The notes: a model not told the origin generated them from the sequence alone. 64,000 nt of DNA from Gemmatimonadaceae bacterium (GCA_020851455.1 JADZCT010000020.1:186001-250000), one strand, 5' to 3'. Numbered from the stretch's first letter, positions 8,619 to 18,540 are shown. Made by a program: numbers and translations.

Positions 8619-8648
8619 AAGCTAACGACTTTCTGCACGGTGGCGCAA
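8619..8648 (-). promoter_or_regulatory. Putative rnpB promoter
   Basis: On the minus strand TTGCGC (8643-8648), 18 nt, then TAGCTT (8619-8624). The deduced 5' end of the RNA at 8612 lies 6 nt downstream of the -10 element, exactly where transcription should begin. This supports both the promoter and the RNA end. Confidence 0.6.
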
Positions 8649-8776
8649 TTCGCCGTCGCCCAAGGCGGGATCAATGCCAAGGTGACGGGCGACGGGCCTC
8701 GGTTGGCGCTGCCGTGACCGCATGGTGACGCAGCAATAGCAGCGTCTCGCGACCATTGATACCGAGGGCTCCCCCC

Positions 8777-9673
8777 ATGCGAAGTGTACCCGCTCCTGCC
8801 ATGATTCCGCCAGTTGCCACGGTTCTTGATCCACGAGAGCGCTTGGACGTGGACAGGGTCGGGGCAGGCCTTTTCCGCGCCGTCCACCGGGAGCGTGTCG
8901 CAGATGTGCTCAACGACTTGCGTGAGCGACGCGTGAGTGCGGTCATCCTCTCGACTGCGAGATGTCTTGGCGAGGATGCCGTGCGAACCTCGAGGGTGGT
9001 GCGGGAGTTCCCGGGCATCCCGACCGTTGCCGTACTCTCGTTCCACGGGAGCGCAGCTCCGGAAGACGTCCTTGCAGTGGGGAACTGTGGGATCCGGCAC
9101 ATCGTGGACGTAAGGACGGCGACCGGCTGGGGCGCGTTGCGGAACGCGATAGCGTCGGTCGCGGGCCATGAGGGCAGCGAGAAGACGGTCGCGGAGATCC
9201 TGAGTCAGGTGGGCGGACCCGGCAGCGACGTCGCGGCGTTCATGCTGGCGCTGTTCGGTGGGTACTCGAGCCCCCGGACCGTACGCCAGTTGGCGACCTC
9301 ACTGGGCGTGCTGCCCAGTACGCTCGTGAGCAGGTTCTACCGAGCCGGGCTTCCGGCGCCCAAGCAATACCTCGCATACGCCGGGCTGGTGCGCGCGGCA
9401 CGGCTGTTCGAGAACCCCGGAATGTCCATTGCTGATGTTGCCAATCATCTCGGGCATTCCTCGCCGCAGAGTTTCGCAAGGCACGTTCGGACCTACAGCG
9501 GACATCCAGCTGGCGAGTTCCGTCGGAGATATGATGCGTGCGCGATGTTGAGGCGCTTTCGGGACGAACTCGTCATTCCGCACGTTGGAAGACTACGTGC
9601 CCTGTCCCCCGTGGCAGAGAGAATGCGGCGCTACAGGCCCTTTATCGTGACTGAACGCGGCGGAGCCGCCTAG
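8777..9673 (+). CDS. AraC-type helix-turn-helix regulator
   Basis: A 298-aa DNA-binding protein. The N-terminal 140 residues resemble a degenerate response-regulator-like or other sensory domain (RVSAVILSTARCLGEDAV, FPGIPTVAVLSF) without a clear phospho-acceptor pattern. The C-terminal part carries an AraC-like double HTH: VRQLATSLGVLPSTLVSRFYRAGL, then SIADVANHLGHSSPQSFARHVR followed by GHPAGEFRRR. ATG 8777 is preferred to an upstream TTG at 8756. Divergent from rnpB and convergent with the M28 peptidase gene; target genes are unknown. Confidence 0.8.
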   Translation: MRSVPAPAMIPPVATVLDPRERLDVDRVGAGLFRAVHRERVADVLNDLRERRVSAVILSTARCLGEDAVRTSRVVREFPGIPTVAVLSFHGSAAPEDVLAVGNCGIRHIVDVRTATGWGALRNAIASVAGHEGSEKTVAEILSQVGGPGSDVAAFMLALFGGYSSPRTVRQLATSLGVLPSTLVSRFYRAGLPAPKQYLAYAGLVRAARLFENPGMSIADVANHLGHSSPQSFARHVRTYSGHPAGEFRRRYDACAMLRRFRDELVIPHVGRLRALSPVAERMRRYRPFIVTERGGAA

Positions 9674-9703
9674 GCAGCCCCATTACCGCACTGCTCCGGT
9701 CGG

Positions 9704-11503
9704 TCATGGCTGGGGCTTGGGTGGCTTGGCGGGCCGTGTGCCGTTGATGCGGGGCCGCGGCCCGTTCGCGACGTTGACGAGAAGTCCGCTTACGTAGTTG
9801 GTAATCGCCGCGTAGTGCGGATAGTCAATGTACTCTGGCTCGTCCGACGGCTGATGGTAGTCGCCGTGGAGGCCGGTGAAGAAGAAGGCGATCGGAATGC
9901 CGGCTCGTGCGTAGTTGAAGTGATCGCTGCGGCCGTAGATGTTGTTGTAGCCACTCCACGTTGTCGTGGAGTCGAACTGGTAGTCGAGGCGAAACGGCTT
10001 GGCGAGCTTCTTGTTGGCATCCGCGACCTGGTCGCCAAGGTCCTTCGAGTCAAAATAGCTGCCCACGACCCCGAGGTAGTCGTCTCCGCCCCCAGGTAGA
10101 TCCTCGGCGCGGCCGCGCCCGATCATGTCAATGTTGATCTGCGCAACGATGCTGTCGAGCGGCACGGTGGGATTGGCGACGTAATACGCCGAGCCGAGCA
10201 ATCCTGCCTCCTCTCCCGTGTGCCATACGAAGAGCGTACTCCGTTTTGGCTTGACCTGCATTGAAGCGATGTGTTCGGCGATCTCCAGCACCGCCATCGA
10301 GCCGGACCCGTCGTCGTCTGCGCCGTTGGCGATACTGTCGAGCCGCGGCTTCGGGTGAATCTTGCGTATGCTGTCCATGTTGACGCGGATTGCCGCGAGC
10401 TGCTGTTGGTCCAGCTGGACCATCTTGTTGGCGATCAGCAGGCGGTTGCGTATATCGTTGAACGCCTTTAGGGAATCCTTGTCAACGGGAGCGCGCATGC
10501 CGACGTGGTCATTATGGGCTCCGATCGCTACGTACTGGTTCTTGAGCACCGGATCGCTACCGGGAATAATCCCGACGACGTTGCGCGCGTTATCGCTGGG
10601 AAGGACGACATAGTCGAGCGATGCGGTGACTGTCCCGCCCGTTGCGCCTGCGGCAAGGGTCTCGATGGGTCGCTTCCCGAACAGCCCTGCGGCGGCCGAT
10701 CGAGTGAGTCGGATGTTCGCCTGTGGTGCAAGCTGGTTGATCTGCGCGTGAAGAATCGCGAGCGAATCGGCTGGTGCGCCCTGACCTCCGCGCCCGCCAG
10801 GCCCACGGCCTCCACCGGCCGCCGTCGCGACGACTGGCTGGTTGATCTGCGCTCTTGCGGCTGGCGAGAGTGCGTCGAGGTCAACCGTTGCAACGGCTAC
10901 GGCTCCGGTGAAGCGTGCGAGCGGATTCACGAACCCGCCGCGGCCGCCACCTCGTCCCGCAAATCCGGTGGGCGCCGCGGAGGCGGGTGCCGGAAGGAGC
11001 ACTACGAACTTGCCGGCTGCCTGTGCCGCGGAAACCTGGTTCGTTGTGTCGCCGATCGTCCCCCCGAAGATCACGGGCACGTCTGCGATCGGCCGTGGAG
11101 CCTGCGTTCCGGGAGTGGCGAGCCAGTCCTTCTCCCAGGCGAGAGGGTTGCCGTCTACTTGCAGCCGTGAATGATTCGTGAACAGCCGGAAGTGGTAGGG
11201 AAGCAGCTGGAAGTAGGTGCCGTTGTCGCCGGCCGGGGTGACCTTCAGGCGCTTCAGCTCTGACGCGATGTAGTCCGTTGCCTTCTTGTTGCCAATCCGG
11301 CCTATCTGCCGCCCCTGCATCGAATCGTCAGCATACTGGTATAGGCGGATCTGAAGGTCGCGGACGGTGATTGCGCCGGTCGTCGGTGCTGGCGCGACCT
11401 TCTCGGGATTGCCGTAGCGATTGACTTTGCCTTGCGCATGCGCTGAGGCGGCCAGGGAAGCGAAGGCACCGAAAATGGCGGCGGCACGTCGGGCGGTGTT
11501 CAT
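9704..11503 (-). CDS. Secreted M28 family metallopeptidase
   Basis: A 599-aa exported aminopeptidase-type enzyme with signal peptide MNTARRAAAIFGAFASLAASAHAQ. A PA-like insert contains two Gly/Arg-rich loops (GRGGGRGG and GGGRGPGGRGGQG). The M28 zinc site follows: AIGAHNDHVG, NGADDDGSGS, the catalytic glutamates in HTGEEAGLLGS, NIDMIGRG, and the C-terminal histidine in HGDYHQPSDEPEYID. M28 enzymes are di-zinc exopeptidases; the substrate is not predictable here. ATG 11503 is chosen because it places the signal peptide at the N-terminus; a start at 11671 would put 56 charged residues before it and run into pyrE. Confidence 0.9.
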   Translation of the reverse strand: MNTARRAAAIFGAFASLAASAHAQGKVNRYGNPEKVAPAPTTGAITVRDLQIRLYQYADDSMQGRQIGRIGNKKATDYIASELKRLKVTPAGDNGTYFQLLPYHFRLFTNHSRLQVDGNPLAWEKDWLATPGTQAPRPIADVPVIFGGTIGDTTNQVSAAQAAGKFVVLLPAPASAAPTGFAGRGGGRGGFVNPLARFTGAVAVATVDLDALSPAARAQINQPVVATAAGGGRGPGGRGGQGAPADSLAILHAQINQLAPQANIRLTRSAAAGLFGKRPIETLAAGATGGTVTASLDYVVLPSDNARNVVGIIPGSDPVLKNQYVAIGAHNDHVGMRAPVDKDSLKAFNDIRNRLLIANKMVQLDQQQLAAIRVNMDSIRKIHPKPRLDSIANGADDDGSGSMAVLEIAEHIASMQVKPKRSTLFVWHTGEEAGLLGSAYYVANPTVPLDSIVAQINIDMIGRGRAEDLPGGGDDYLGVVGSYFDSKDLGDQVADANKKLAKPFRLDYQFDSTTTWSGYNNIYGRSDHFNYARAGIPIAFFFTGLHGDYHQPSDEPEYIDYPHYAAITNYVSGLLVNVANGPRPRINGTRPAKPPKPQP

Positions 11504-11597
11504 GCATACTCCGATCTGGGGAACAGGCATGAAAGCTCGCAACTGGGCACCACGAAGCGCCAGTCCGGCCTCCCGCCGTGCGCGGGCGATGCGCTGC

Positions 11598-12149
11598 CTA
11601 CGCGCTGCCGGTGAGTCCACTGATGGTCGTGAGTGCCAGGACGGGCATGCCTTCTGCCGCGATCGCCTCACGGCCGCCCTCTTCGCGATCCACGACGGCG
11701 AGAACGCCGATGACGGTTGCTCCGGCGCTGCGGACTGCGGCGATGGCGCGGAGGGCCGAGGCGCCCGTGGTGATGACGTCTTCGATTACCACCGTGCGAT
11801 CGGTCGGGTGAAAGGGGCCTTCGATCAGTCTTCCGGTCCCGTGCGCCTTCGATTCCTTACGCACCGTAAATGCGCGAATCGGTGTTCCGGCGAGCGAGCT
11901 CGCGTAGGCGATCGAGTACGACACAGGATCGGCGCCGAGGGTGAGCCCGCCGACCGAATCGGGGTAGAGTCCCGCCTCATGCATGGTTGCCATTGCCAGC
12001 GGGCCAATGATGCTGAGTCCCTCGGGGCTCATGGTCGTCAGACGGGCATCTACGTACACGGAGGACTGGCGGCCCGAGGCGAGGGTGAAGGACCCGCGCC
12101 GGAGTGAGTCTCTGCGCAGCAGATCCGCAAGGCGTTGATGGTCCGTCAC
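11598..12149 (-). CDS. pyrE: Orotate phosphoribosyltransferase
   Basis: Converts orotate and PRPP to OMP in pyrimidine synthesis. It has 183 aa with a GTG start at 12149. Conserved features are the N-terminal FTLASGRQSSVYVDAR, the flexible-loop region RKESKAHGTGRLIEG, and the PRPP-binding motif VVIEDVITTGASA. It stands between a peptidase gene and a divergent sensor kinase, with no other pyr gene nearby. Confidence 0.95.
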   Translation of the reverse strand: MTDHQRLADLLRRDSLRRGSFTLASGRQSSVYVDARLTTMSPEGLSIIGPLAMATMHEAGLYPDSVGGLTLGADPVSYSIAYASSLAGTPIRAFTVRKESKAHGTGRLIEGPFHPTDRTVVIEDVITTGASALRAIAAVRSAGATVIGVLAVVDREEGGREAIAAEGMPVLALTTISGLTGSA

Positions 12150-12216
12150 GCCTCACACAATACGGCCTGCTAGTTTCTCCGTCAATGCGATCGTTGTCTG
12201 GCTTGGGGCAGTAGCG

Positions 12217-13230
12217 ATGCGAAACGCCATCAACCCTTCGGTCTTCGCCCTGGCGATGGCGGGCGCTGCTGTCGTGGTCGCCTTCGGCGTCGCAGATCGC
12301 TACCTCCGCGACGTGTCAGCCGCGCGACTGGCAGTCTGGTCTGCTCTCGCGGTGGCAGCGGCGGCATTGACGGCCATGCTCGTGTACGAGCGGCGCCAGG
12401 CGCGGCGGACCGAGGAGCGTTCCCGTGAGCTGGAACAGCTGTCCGGGGAACTCTATCGGGCGAATCGGGCGAAGGCCGAGTTTCTCGCCAGCGTGTCGCA
12501 TGAGCTGCGCACGCCATTGGCTGCGATCGTGGGATTCGTTGACCTGCTTCGTGACGGCTCGTACGGAGAACTGACGCCGCGACAGCGTGGCCCAGTCGAG
12601 CGCATCGAATCGTCAGCCAATCATCTGCGAGAGCTCGTTGAGCAAGTGCTGGACCTCGCGAAGATCGCCGCGGGCCGCCTGGAGGTGCATGCCGAGCCGG
12701 TTCGGCTTCGTCCGTTCATCATAGACGTCGTGTCTGAGATGGAGCCGCTTGTATCTGCCCGCGGCCTTGCGCTCAGCATCAGTGTTCCGGCTTCCCTTCC
12801 CAGAGTAATGACTGACGTATCCCACCTCAGGAGGATATTGGTGAACTTGATCGGAAATGCGATAAAGTTCACTGCGTCCGGAACTGTGAGTGTGCGCGCG
12901 GTGGCCGTGGGCGCGGTGGACCTTGAGGCGGTAACGGATGCAACCGGGAAGAAACTGTTGCAGGATCCGCGGGGGACGTGGGTTGCGCTGCAGGTTGCAG
13001 ACACCGGCGTGGGAATCGCAACGAGTGACCTGGAAAGGATATTTGACGACTTTGAGCAGGTGAACGCCGGTCCCAGGGCTGACTCTGAGAGGCGTGGCAC
13101 CGGCCTTGGTCTCACAATCTCACGCCGCCTTGCACGGGTCCTTGGCGGAGAGATCTCGGTAACGAGCGAAGTGGGCCGCGGGTCGGTGTTTACGGTGTGG
13201 ATGCCGGTGGATGCGGTGCCAAGGGCCTAG
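12217..13230 (+). CDS. Membrane-bound sensor histidine kinase
   Basis: A 337-aa kinase with two N-terminal transmembrane helices (about residues 9-27 and 40-57) separated by a very short outer loop, so a membrane or intracellular signal is likely. A coiled-coil stretch leads to the H-box SHELRTPLAAIVGF, with the phospho-accepting His at residue 95. The ATPase domain shows the N-box NLIGNAIKFT, G1 VADTGVGI, the F-box region and G2 GTGLGLTISRRL. No response regulator gene is adjacent, so it is an orphan kinase here. Its TAG stop overlaps the convergent Ser/Thr kinase stop in CTAG. Confidence 0.92.
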   Translation: MRNAINPSVFALAMAGAAVVVAFGVADRYLRDVSAARLAVWSALAVAAAALTAMLVYERRQARRTEERSRELEQLSGELYRANRAKAEFLASVSHELRTPLAAIVGFVDLLRDGSYGELTPRQRGPVERIESSANHLRELVEQVLDLAKIAAGRLEVHAEPVRLRPFIIDVVSEMEPLVSARGLALSISVPASLPRVMTDVSHLRRILVNLIGNAIKFTASGTVSVRAVAVGAVDLEAVTDATGKKLLQDPRGTWVALQVADTGVGIATSDLERIFDDFEQVNAGPRADSERRGTGLGLTISRRLARVLGGEISVTSEVGRGSVFTVWMPVDAVPRA

Positions 13231-14144
13231 CTCTTCGCGCGAAAGATGCCCCTTACCCGCGAGAGCAGGCCGGACTCGGGTACCGCGGCAAACGGGCTGG
13301 ACGCCAGGGCCTCCGTCAGGGTGCTGGCGAAGTCCACCACGCTGGGAAATCGTGCCTTCGGATCCTTGGCCAGGCCACGCATGATTGCCGATTCCACCTT
13401 CTGGTTGTAGACGATCCCCGGCCTCGCCTTGTTGAGGGGAATGGGGGGTTGTGACAACAGCTGGGTGAACATCTCGCGCGGAGACTTGGCCGTGTATGGG
13501 AGGAGGCCGGTCAGCAGCAAGTAGGCGATGCAGGCCAGGCTGTACTGGTCGGCGGACGGTGCCACGATTTCCCCGCTGAGCGCCTCTGGCGCCACGTACA
13601 TCAGCGTACCGACGAAGAACCCGGCTCTGGTCAACCGATCGTCCGGCGCAACATCCGTTGCTGTGGCGATCCCGAAGTCGAGCAGCTTCGTTGTTCGTGA
13701 AGCCGGATCGTACATAAGATTCTCCGGCTTAAGATCTCGATGTACGATATCGTTCACGTGCGCTGCGTGTACGGCGTCGGCAACCTGCGCGATGATCTCC
13801 GCAACCTCGTCAGGCGGCAGGGGGGCATTCTTCTTCGCATATGATTCCAGCAGTTCGCCTTTCGCCCATTCGATCGCGAGGAAGTGCAATCCTCCGTCTG
13901 CCTGCCCGAATTCGATCGTCCTGACGACGTTCGGGTGCAGGACTCGCGTTCCGAACGACGCTTCCCGAAGGAACCTGGCTACTGCCGTCCGGTCATGGCG
14001 AAGCTTCTCGCGCAGGACCTTGAAGGCGACAGTGCCGTGCGTGGCATGCGTGGCCCGATACACGGTTGCCGTTCCCCCTTCGCCGACACGCTCTTCCAGG
14101 ACATAGCCGGCGATAGTGGTGCCGGTAAGCGGATCATGTGACAC
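13227..14144 (-). CDS. Soluble Hanks-type serine/threonine protein kinase
   Basis: A 305-aa eukaryote-like kinase. It has a glycine loop GEGGTATVY (21-29), the ATP lysine in FKVLRE (Lys42), the catalytic loop HRDLKPEN (135-142), the metal-binding DFG (156-158) and the APE motif (185-187). No transmembrane segment or sensor domain follows the catalytic domain; the protein ends in a short basic tail (GLLSRVRGIFRAKS). Substrates are unknown. It converges on the histidine kinase gene, and its start region overlaps the upstream region of the divergent GWxTD gene. Confidence 0.93.
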   Translation of the reverse strand: MSHDPLTGTTIAGYVLEERVGEGGTATVYRATHATHGTVAFKVLREKLRHDRTAVARFLREASFGTRVLHPNVVRTIEFGQADGGLHFLAIEWAKGELLESYAKKNAPLPPDEVAEIIAQVADAVHAAHVNDIVHRDLKPENLMYDPASRTTKLLDFGIATATDVAPDDRLTRAGFFVGTLMYVAPEALSGEIVAPSADQYSLACIAYLLLTGLLPYTAKSPREMFTQLLSQPPIPLNKARPGIVYNQKVESAIMRGLAKDPKARFPSVVDFASTLTEALASSPFAAVPESGLLSRVRGIFRAKS

Positions 14145-14239
14145 GCGGCGAACCTACCTTGCAGCCCGCCCCGGTGCAAGCCAACGGCCAGCCGTGGATT
14201 GCGGTAGGTTTGCGGGTGTCCCAACGATCAATTCCAGCT

Positions 14240-15619
14240 ATGTCAATCGGTTCGCTCGCCCGCTCGTCGAGGATTGTCATTCTTTCTGCGGTCGCCACGG
14301 CATTCGCCTCGGGGTGCAGCGGCGGACGCCCAGGCGGCGCGCCGGCTCCGGCCCCACGGCGAAGCTCCCTCGGGCCGCAGGAGTTCGACGCCGTTGCCCT
14401 GTACCGGCGGATGGGGCTATTGGGCCGGGGGGCGCCGATGCCGTTCGTCGGCGCCGTGTCGTTCTTCGCTTCAGGAAGCCCGGACAGTACGCACGTCCTG
14501 GTTTCCATTGGACTGGCCAACGCGTCGCTTACCTTCGCCCGCGAGGGCGACAGGTTTCGCGCCGGATACACGGTTGCCATCAGCGTGCAGGATGGGGCGA
14601 CACCCGTACGGAGAACCGAGGCTCGGGAGGAAGTGCTGGTCGCGAGCTTTCGCGAAACGTCCCGGGTGGATGAAAGCGTCCTCTACGAAGAGCTCCTGAC
14701 GGTGCCGCCGGGGCGGTACGCCCTGACTGTCAGCGTGCGCGACGACGGGTCCGCGAGGTTGAGCGAGGATGATGCCACTCTGAATGTTCCTCGCCTCGGC
14801 GCCGGATCCCTTTCGTCGCCCGTGGCATTTGCCCGTGCAACTGTTCGGGCGAGCGAACTCGCCCTGCCCAATGTGATTGCAAACCCAGCGGCCAGTGCGA
14901 CGTTTGGGCGGGACACGAGCGTCGTCTTCTTCGTCGAGGGATACGGTCCTGGAGCCGCCGGTCGCGTTGTGCAGGCCGCCGTGCGCACCGACGGCGGGCA
15001 ACTGATATACAGAGATAGCGCCACGCTCGCGCTGCGCGGCGCCGTCTATAGCGGGACCGTGACCTTGCCCATCGCCAAGGTCGGTATTGGCTCGATGACG
15101 TTGAGCATGTGGTCGCCCGGAGGGTCCGACACGGTTCGCGCTCCGTTCTTCGTGGGATTCGGCCTCGACCTGCCTCTTGCGTCCTACGATGAGATGGTCA
15201 ACTACCTGAGGTGGTTCGCTCCGGCCCCGGACGTGCAGGCGCTGCGAGACGCAACACCTGCATCGCGCCCGGCCGCATGGGGAGCTTTCGTGAAGAAGTT
15301 CTCGGGCGCCGATGGTTCGATGGAGCCGCTTCGTGACTACTTCGCCCGTATGGTTGACGCCAACGCGCGGTTCAGGGAAGAAGCTTCGCCGGGATGGATG
15401 ACAGACCGCGGAAAGGTTCTCCTGGGCCTTGGCAGACCCGACCAGGTATACCAGCAAATGAGCCGCACCTTGGTGCAACCGGGTCGTCAGGAGACGTGGG
15501 AGTACCGCAATCTGAACGTTGTGCTCACGTTCTACGATCAGGATGGGTTTGGCCGGTGGAAGCTCACGCCTTCCAGCGACGCCGCGTTCATGGCTGCGTG
15601 GCGCCGTCGTTTTCAATGA
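14240..15619 (+). CDS. GWxTD-domain lipoprotein
   Basis: A 459-aa protein with signal peptide and lipobox (AVATAFASGC) and the GWMTDRGKVLLGLGRPD motif near residue 383 that defines the GWxTD domain. The domain is common in Gemmatimonadota, Acidobacteria and Bacteroidetes envelope proteins of unknown function. The central part is predicted beta-rich. ATG 14240 is preferred to 14138 because it puts the export signal at the N-terminus. It ends 10 nt before polA, so the two may be co-transcribed. Confidence 0.82.
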   Translation: MSIGSLARSSRIVILSAVATAFASGCSGGRPGGAPAPAPRRSSLGPQEFDAVALYRRMGLLGRGAPMPFVGAVSFFASGSPDSTHVLVSIGLANASLTFAREGDRFRAGYTVAISVQDGATPVRRTEAREEVLVASFRETSRVDESVLYEELLTVPPGRYALTVSVRDDGSARLSEDDATLNVPRLGAGSLSSPVAFARATVRASELALPNVIANPAASATFGRDTSVVFFVEGYGPGAAGRVVQAAVRTDGGQLIYRDSATLALRGAVYSGTVTLPIAKVGIGSMTLSMWSPGGSDTVRAPFFVGFGLDLPLASYDEMVNYLRWFAPAPDVQALRDATPASRPAAWGAFVKKFSGADGSMEPLRDYFARMVDANARFREEASPGWMTDRGKVLLGLGRPDQVYQQMSRTLVQPGRQETWEYRNLNVVLTFYDQDGFGRWKLTPSSDAAFMAAWRRRFQ

Positions 15620-15629
15620 TGCGCGCCAT

Positions 15630-18452
15630 ATGCCCGTAGAGAAGCCGAGGCGCCTGTTCCTGATCGATGGCTACGCGCTGATCTATCGCGCGTTCTTCGC
15701 CTTGGGCGAACAGCGCATGGTCAACAGCAAGGGCGAGAACACGGCGATTGCCTATGGCACGCAAGACTTCATCCGGCGACTGCTCGAGCGGCACCAGCCG
15801 GAAGCCATCGCATGGGTGGAAGACGCGGGTCTGTCGTTTCGCCACGAGCTGTACCCTGCCTACAAGGCGACGCGTGAACGGCTCGACCCGGCGCAGCAGG
15901 CTGACTTCGACACGGGCGTGGCGCGCGCGCGGGAAATCCTCAGGGCATTCCGCATTCCGGTGCTTGCAAAGGACGGATTCGAGGCGGACGATGTGATTGG
16001 CACGATTGCGGTCAAGGCGGCTGCGCAAGGCGTCGAGGTGGTGATCATTTCCGGTGACAAGGATTTCATGCAGATGGTCAGGCCGGGCATCAGCGTGCTG
16101 AACCCGTGGCACGGACGCCCGGGACGAAGCACGGAGAAGTGGTATGATGCCGCGAACGCAGCGGAACGGCTTGGTGTGCCAGCCGAGCGAGTGACCGACT
16201 ACCTCGCCCTTCTGGGTGACGCGTCGGACAACGTACCCGGCGTGCGCGGGATCGGCGAGAAGACAGCGCATGCGCTGGTTGCACGCTGGGGCAGCGTCGA
16301 GAGCATGCTTGCCCACGTTGGAGAGGTTGAGCCAGTACGAGCCCGCAGGGCGCTCGAGGAGTTCGGCGAGATGGGGGTGATGTCGAAGCGTCTCGTGACC
16401 ATACGCACGGATCTTGATGTCGAACCGGATTATGGTCAGTTGGCATTTCAGACGCCCGATTGGCAGGGGCTGCGGGACGTGTTTGTCGCTCTGGAATTCC
16501 GGGGAGCGGCGCAGGCGGCAGCTACAAGCGCGGAAATCACGGTAAGTGATGCGATATTACGCCCGCGCGATTACCGCACGGTATCGGACCTGGCAGGTGT
16601 GAGGGAGATCGTACAGCAGGCCAGGGAGTGCGGTGCGATCACCATTGACGTGTGCGCGGTGCCTGCACGCAGCGGGCACGACAGCCCGGTTCGCGCCCGC
16701 ATTGTCGGGCTTGCCATTTGCCTTGCGCCCGGAGAAGCACGTTACCTCCCGATCGGGCACGTCGCGCTTTCGGGGCGCGAGATGATGCCCCTCGGTCTTG
16801 GAGTTGCGCCACCGCCTGGGACGGAAACGGTCTCCAGCGAAAACTTGCCGGCCTTGTCCGATCCGGCGATGTCGAACCTGAGAATGCTTCTGGAAGACAG
16901 CGCTGTCCGCAAGTCGGGCCATGACCTGAAACGACAGATGCTCGTTCTCCGGAGCGGCGGCGTGGCGCTCAGGGGGATTGACTTCGACGTAATGCTTGCG
17001 AGCTACCTGATCGACCCCGGGAAGCGATCGCACGACCTTGGCGACCTTGCGATCGAGTTGCTCCACCAACCACTGCCAACAGCGGACGACGTGCTCGGGC
17101 GCGGCAGGGAGCGCAGGGGGCTCGATGAACTGGCGATAGCCGACGCATCGCGCTACATGGGAGGCCGCGTTGATGCGTCCGCCCGCCTGCGGCCCCTGCT
17201 GGCGCAAAGGTTGTCCGAAGTCGGCGCCGAGAAGTTGCTCGCGACCGTCGAGTTGCCGTTGCTGGCTGTTCTCGCCGACATGGAATGGGAAGGAGTGCGG
17301 ATTGACCTCCCGTGGTTTCATTCCTTGCGCAAGAGGTTCGCGCAGGAGCGGCAGCGTGTCGAGGCAGCGATCTACCTGGCTGCCGGCGAGGAGTTCAACA
17401 TCAACTCCAGCCGGCAACTGGCGGGAATCCTGTTCGATCGGCTGGGACTGCCCGTGCGCAAGAAGACGGCGACCGGGCCGAGCACCGATGCTGCCGTGCT
17501 CCAGCAGATGGCAGACGAAGGCCATGCCTTGCCGGCGTTGATTATCGAATACCGGGAGTTCGCCAAACTGGAAAGCACGTACCTGGCGACCCTCCCCGAA
17601 CTCGTGAATCCCGTCACTGGCCGCATTCACACGACTTACCATCAGGCAGTCGCGGCTACTGGCCGGCTTGCATCGAGCAACCCCAACCTCCAGAACATCC
17701 CAGTCCGGACTGCGATCGGGCGCGATATCCGCCGGGGATTTGTTCCCAGGCCGGAATGGTTGCTGATGGCAGCAGACTACTCGCAGGTGGAGTTGCGGCT
17801 GCTGGCGCACCTCTCCGGTGACCGGGCGTTCGTGGACGCATTTCTCGCGGGTGAAGACATTCACCGCCAGACTGCAGCGGCGATCTTCGGCGTTTCCGGC
17901 GACCAGGTCACCCCGGAGATGAGGGCTCAGGCAAAGACCATCAATTTTGCGACGATTTACGGGCAAGGACCACACGCCCTGTCACGGCAGCTCAAGGTTG
18001 ATCATGCAACCGCGAAAGCCTTCATTGACACGTACTTTGAACGCTTTGCCGGAGTCAGGGCGTTTCTCGATGCCACGGTGCTGCAGGCGCGATCGAGTGG
18101 GTTCGTCGAGACTATCCTGGGGCGCCGCAGGTACATCCCCGAACTGAAGGATCGAAACGCCAATATCCGTGCGTTCGGTGAACGTACGGCGCAAAACTCG
18201 CCCATCCAGGGATCAGCCGCTGACCTGATCAAAGTCGCCATGATCGCCATTGCAGGCGCGATTGGCGAAGCGGATCTGCGGGCGAGAATGCTGATGCAGG
18301 TGCATGATGAGCTTGTCTTCGAGGCACCCGCGCAGGAGCTGCCGGTCCTGCGCACCTTGGTGGAAAGGGCAATGACGACGGCAGTTCCGCTTCGCGTGCC
18401 GCTGGTCGTGGACATTGGAACTGGCGTCAACTGGGTAGAGGCCAAGGCTTGA
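15630..18452 (+). CDS. polA: DNA polymerase I
   Basis: A 940-aa family A polymerase for Okazaki-fragment processing and repair. The N-terminal 5' nuclease domain (FLIDGYALIYRAFFAL, the acidic DGFEADDVIGTIA, and GDASDNVPGVRGIGEKTA) covers about residues 1-300. Polymerase motif A DYSQVELRLLAHL is near 715, motif B RAQAKTINFATIYG near 767, and motif C QVHDELVFE near 890. The middle 3'-5' exonuclease-like domain is degenerate: motif I reads IDVC where E. coli has DTE, and motif III has Arg where the second Asp is expected (RYMGGRVD). Proofreading is therefore probably lost. Start at ATG 15630 after the lipoprotein stop. Confidence 0.96.
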   Translation: MPVEKPRRLFLIDGYALIYRAFFALGEQRMVNSKGENTAIAYGTQDFIRRLLERHQPEAIAWVEDAGLSFRHELYPAYKATRERLDPAQQADFDTGVARAREILRAFRIPVLAKDGFEADDVIGTIAVKAAAQGVEVVIISGDKDFMQMVRPGISVLNPWHGRPGRSTEKWYDAANAAERLGVPAERVTDYLALLGDASDNVPGVRGIGEKTAHALVARWGSVESMLAHVGEVEPVRARRALEEFGEMGVMSKRLVTIRTDLDVEPDYGQLAFQTPDWQGLRDVFVALEFRGAAQAAATSAEITVSDAILRPRDYRTVSDLAGVREIVQQARECGAITIDVCAVPARSGHDSPVRARIVGLAICLAPGEARYLPIGHVALSGREMMPLGLGVAPPPGTETVSSENLPALSDPAMSNLRMLLEDSAVRKSGHDLKRQMLVLRSGGVALRGIDFDVMLASYLIDPGKRSHDLGDLAIELLHQPLPTADDVLGRGRERRGLDELAIADASRYMGGRVDASARLRPLLAQRLSEVGAEKLLATVELPLLAVLADMEWEGVRIDLPWFHSLRKRFAQERQRVEAAIYLAAGEEFNINSSRQLAGILFDRLGLPVRKKTATGPSTDAAVLQQMADEGHALPALIIEYREFAKLESTYLATLPELVNPVTGRIHTTYHQAVAATGRLASSNPNLQNIPVRTAIGRDIRRGFVPRPEWLLMAADYSQVELRLLAHLSGDRAFVDAFLAGEDIHRQTAAAIFGVSGDQVTPEMRAQAKTINFATIYGQGPHALSRQLKVDHATAKAFIDTYFERFAGVRAFLDATVLQARSSGFVETILGRRRYIPELKDRNANIRAFGERTAQNSPIQGSAADLIKVAMIAIAGAIGEADLRARMLMQVHDELVFEAPAQELPVLRTLVERAMTTAVPLRVPLVVDIGTGVNWVEAKA

Positions 18453-18540
18453 TGGCCGCAGGAACGTTGCAGAGTGCGTCAACACAACGCGAAACGAACG
18501 TCATTTCGTGATGACAGCGGAACGGTGGACGAGGCTAATC

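Noticed and set aside
14471-15616. 381-codon frame antisense to the GWxTD gene
   Set aside because: Low-complexity, Arg/His-rich translation with no motif; the opposite strand encodes a lipoprotein with signal peptide and GWxTD motif.
16557-17975. Long open frame (472 codons) antisense to polA
   Set aside because: A mirror frame produced by GC-rich codon use; polA motifs on the other strand are unambiguous.
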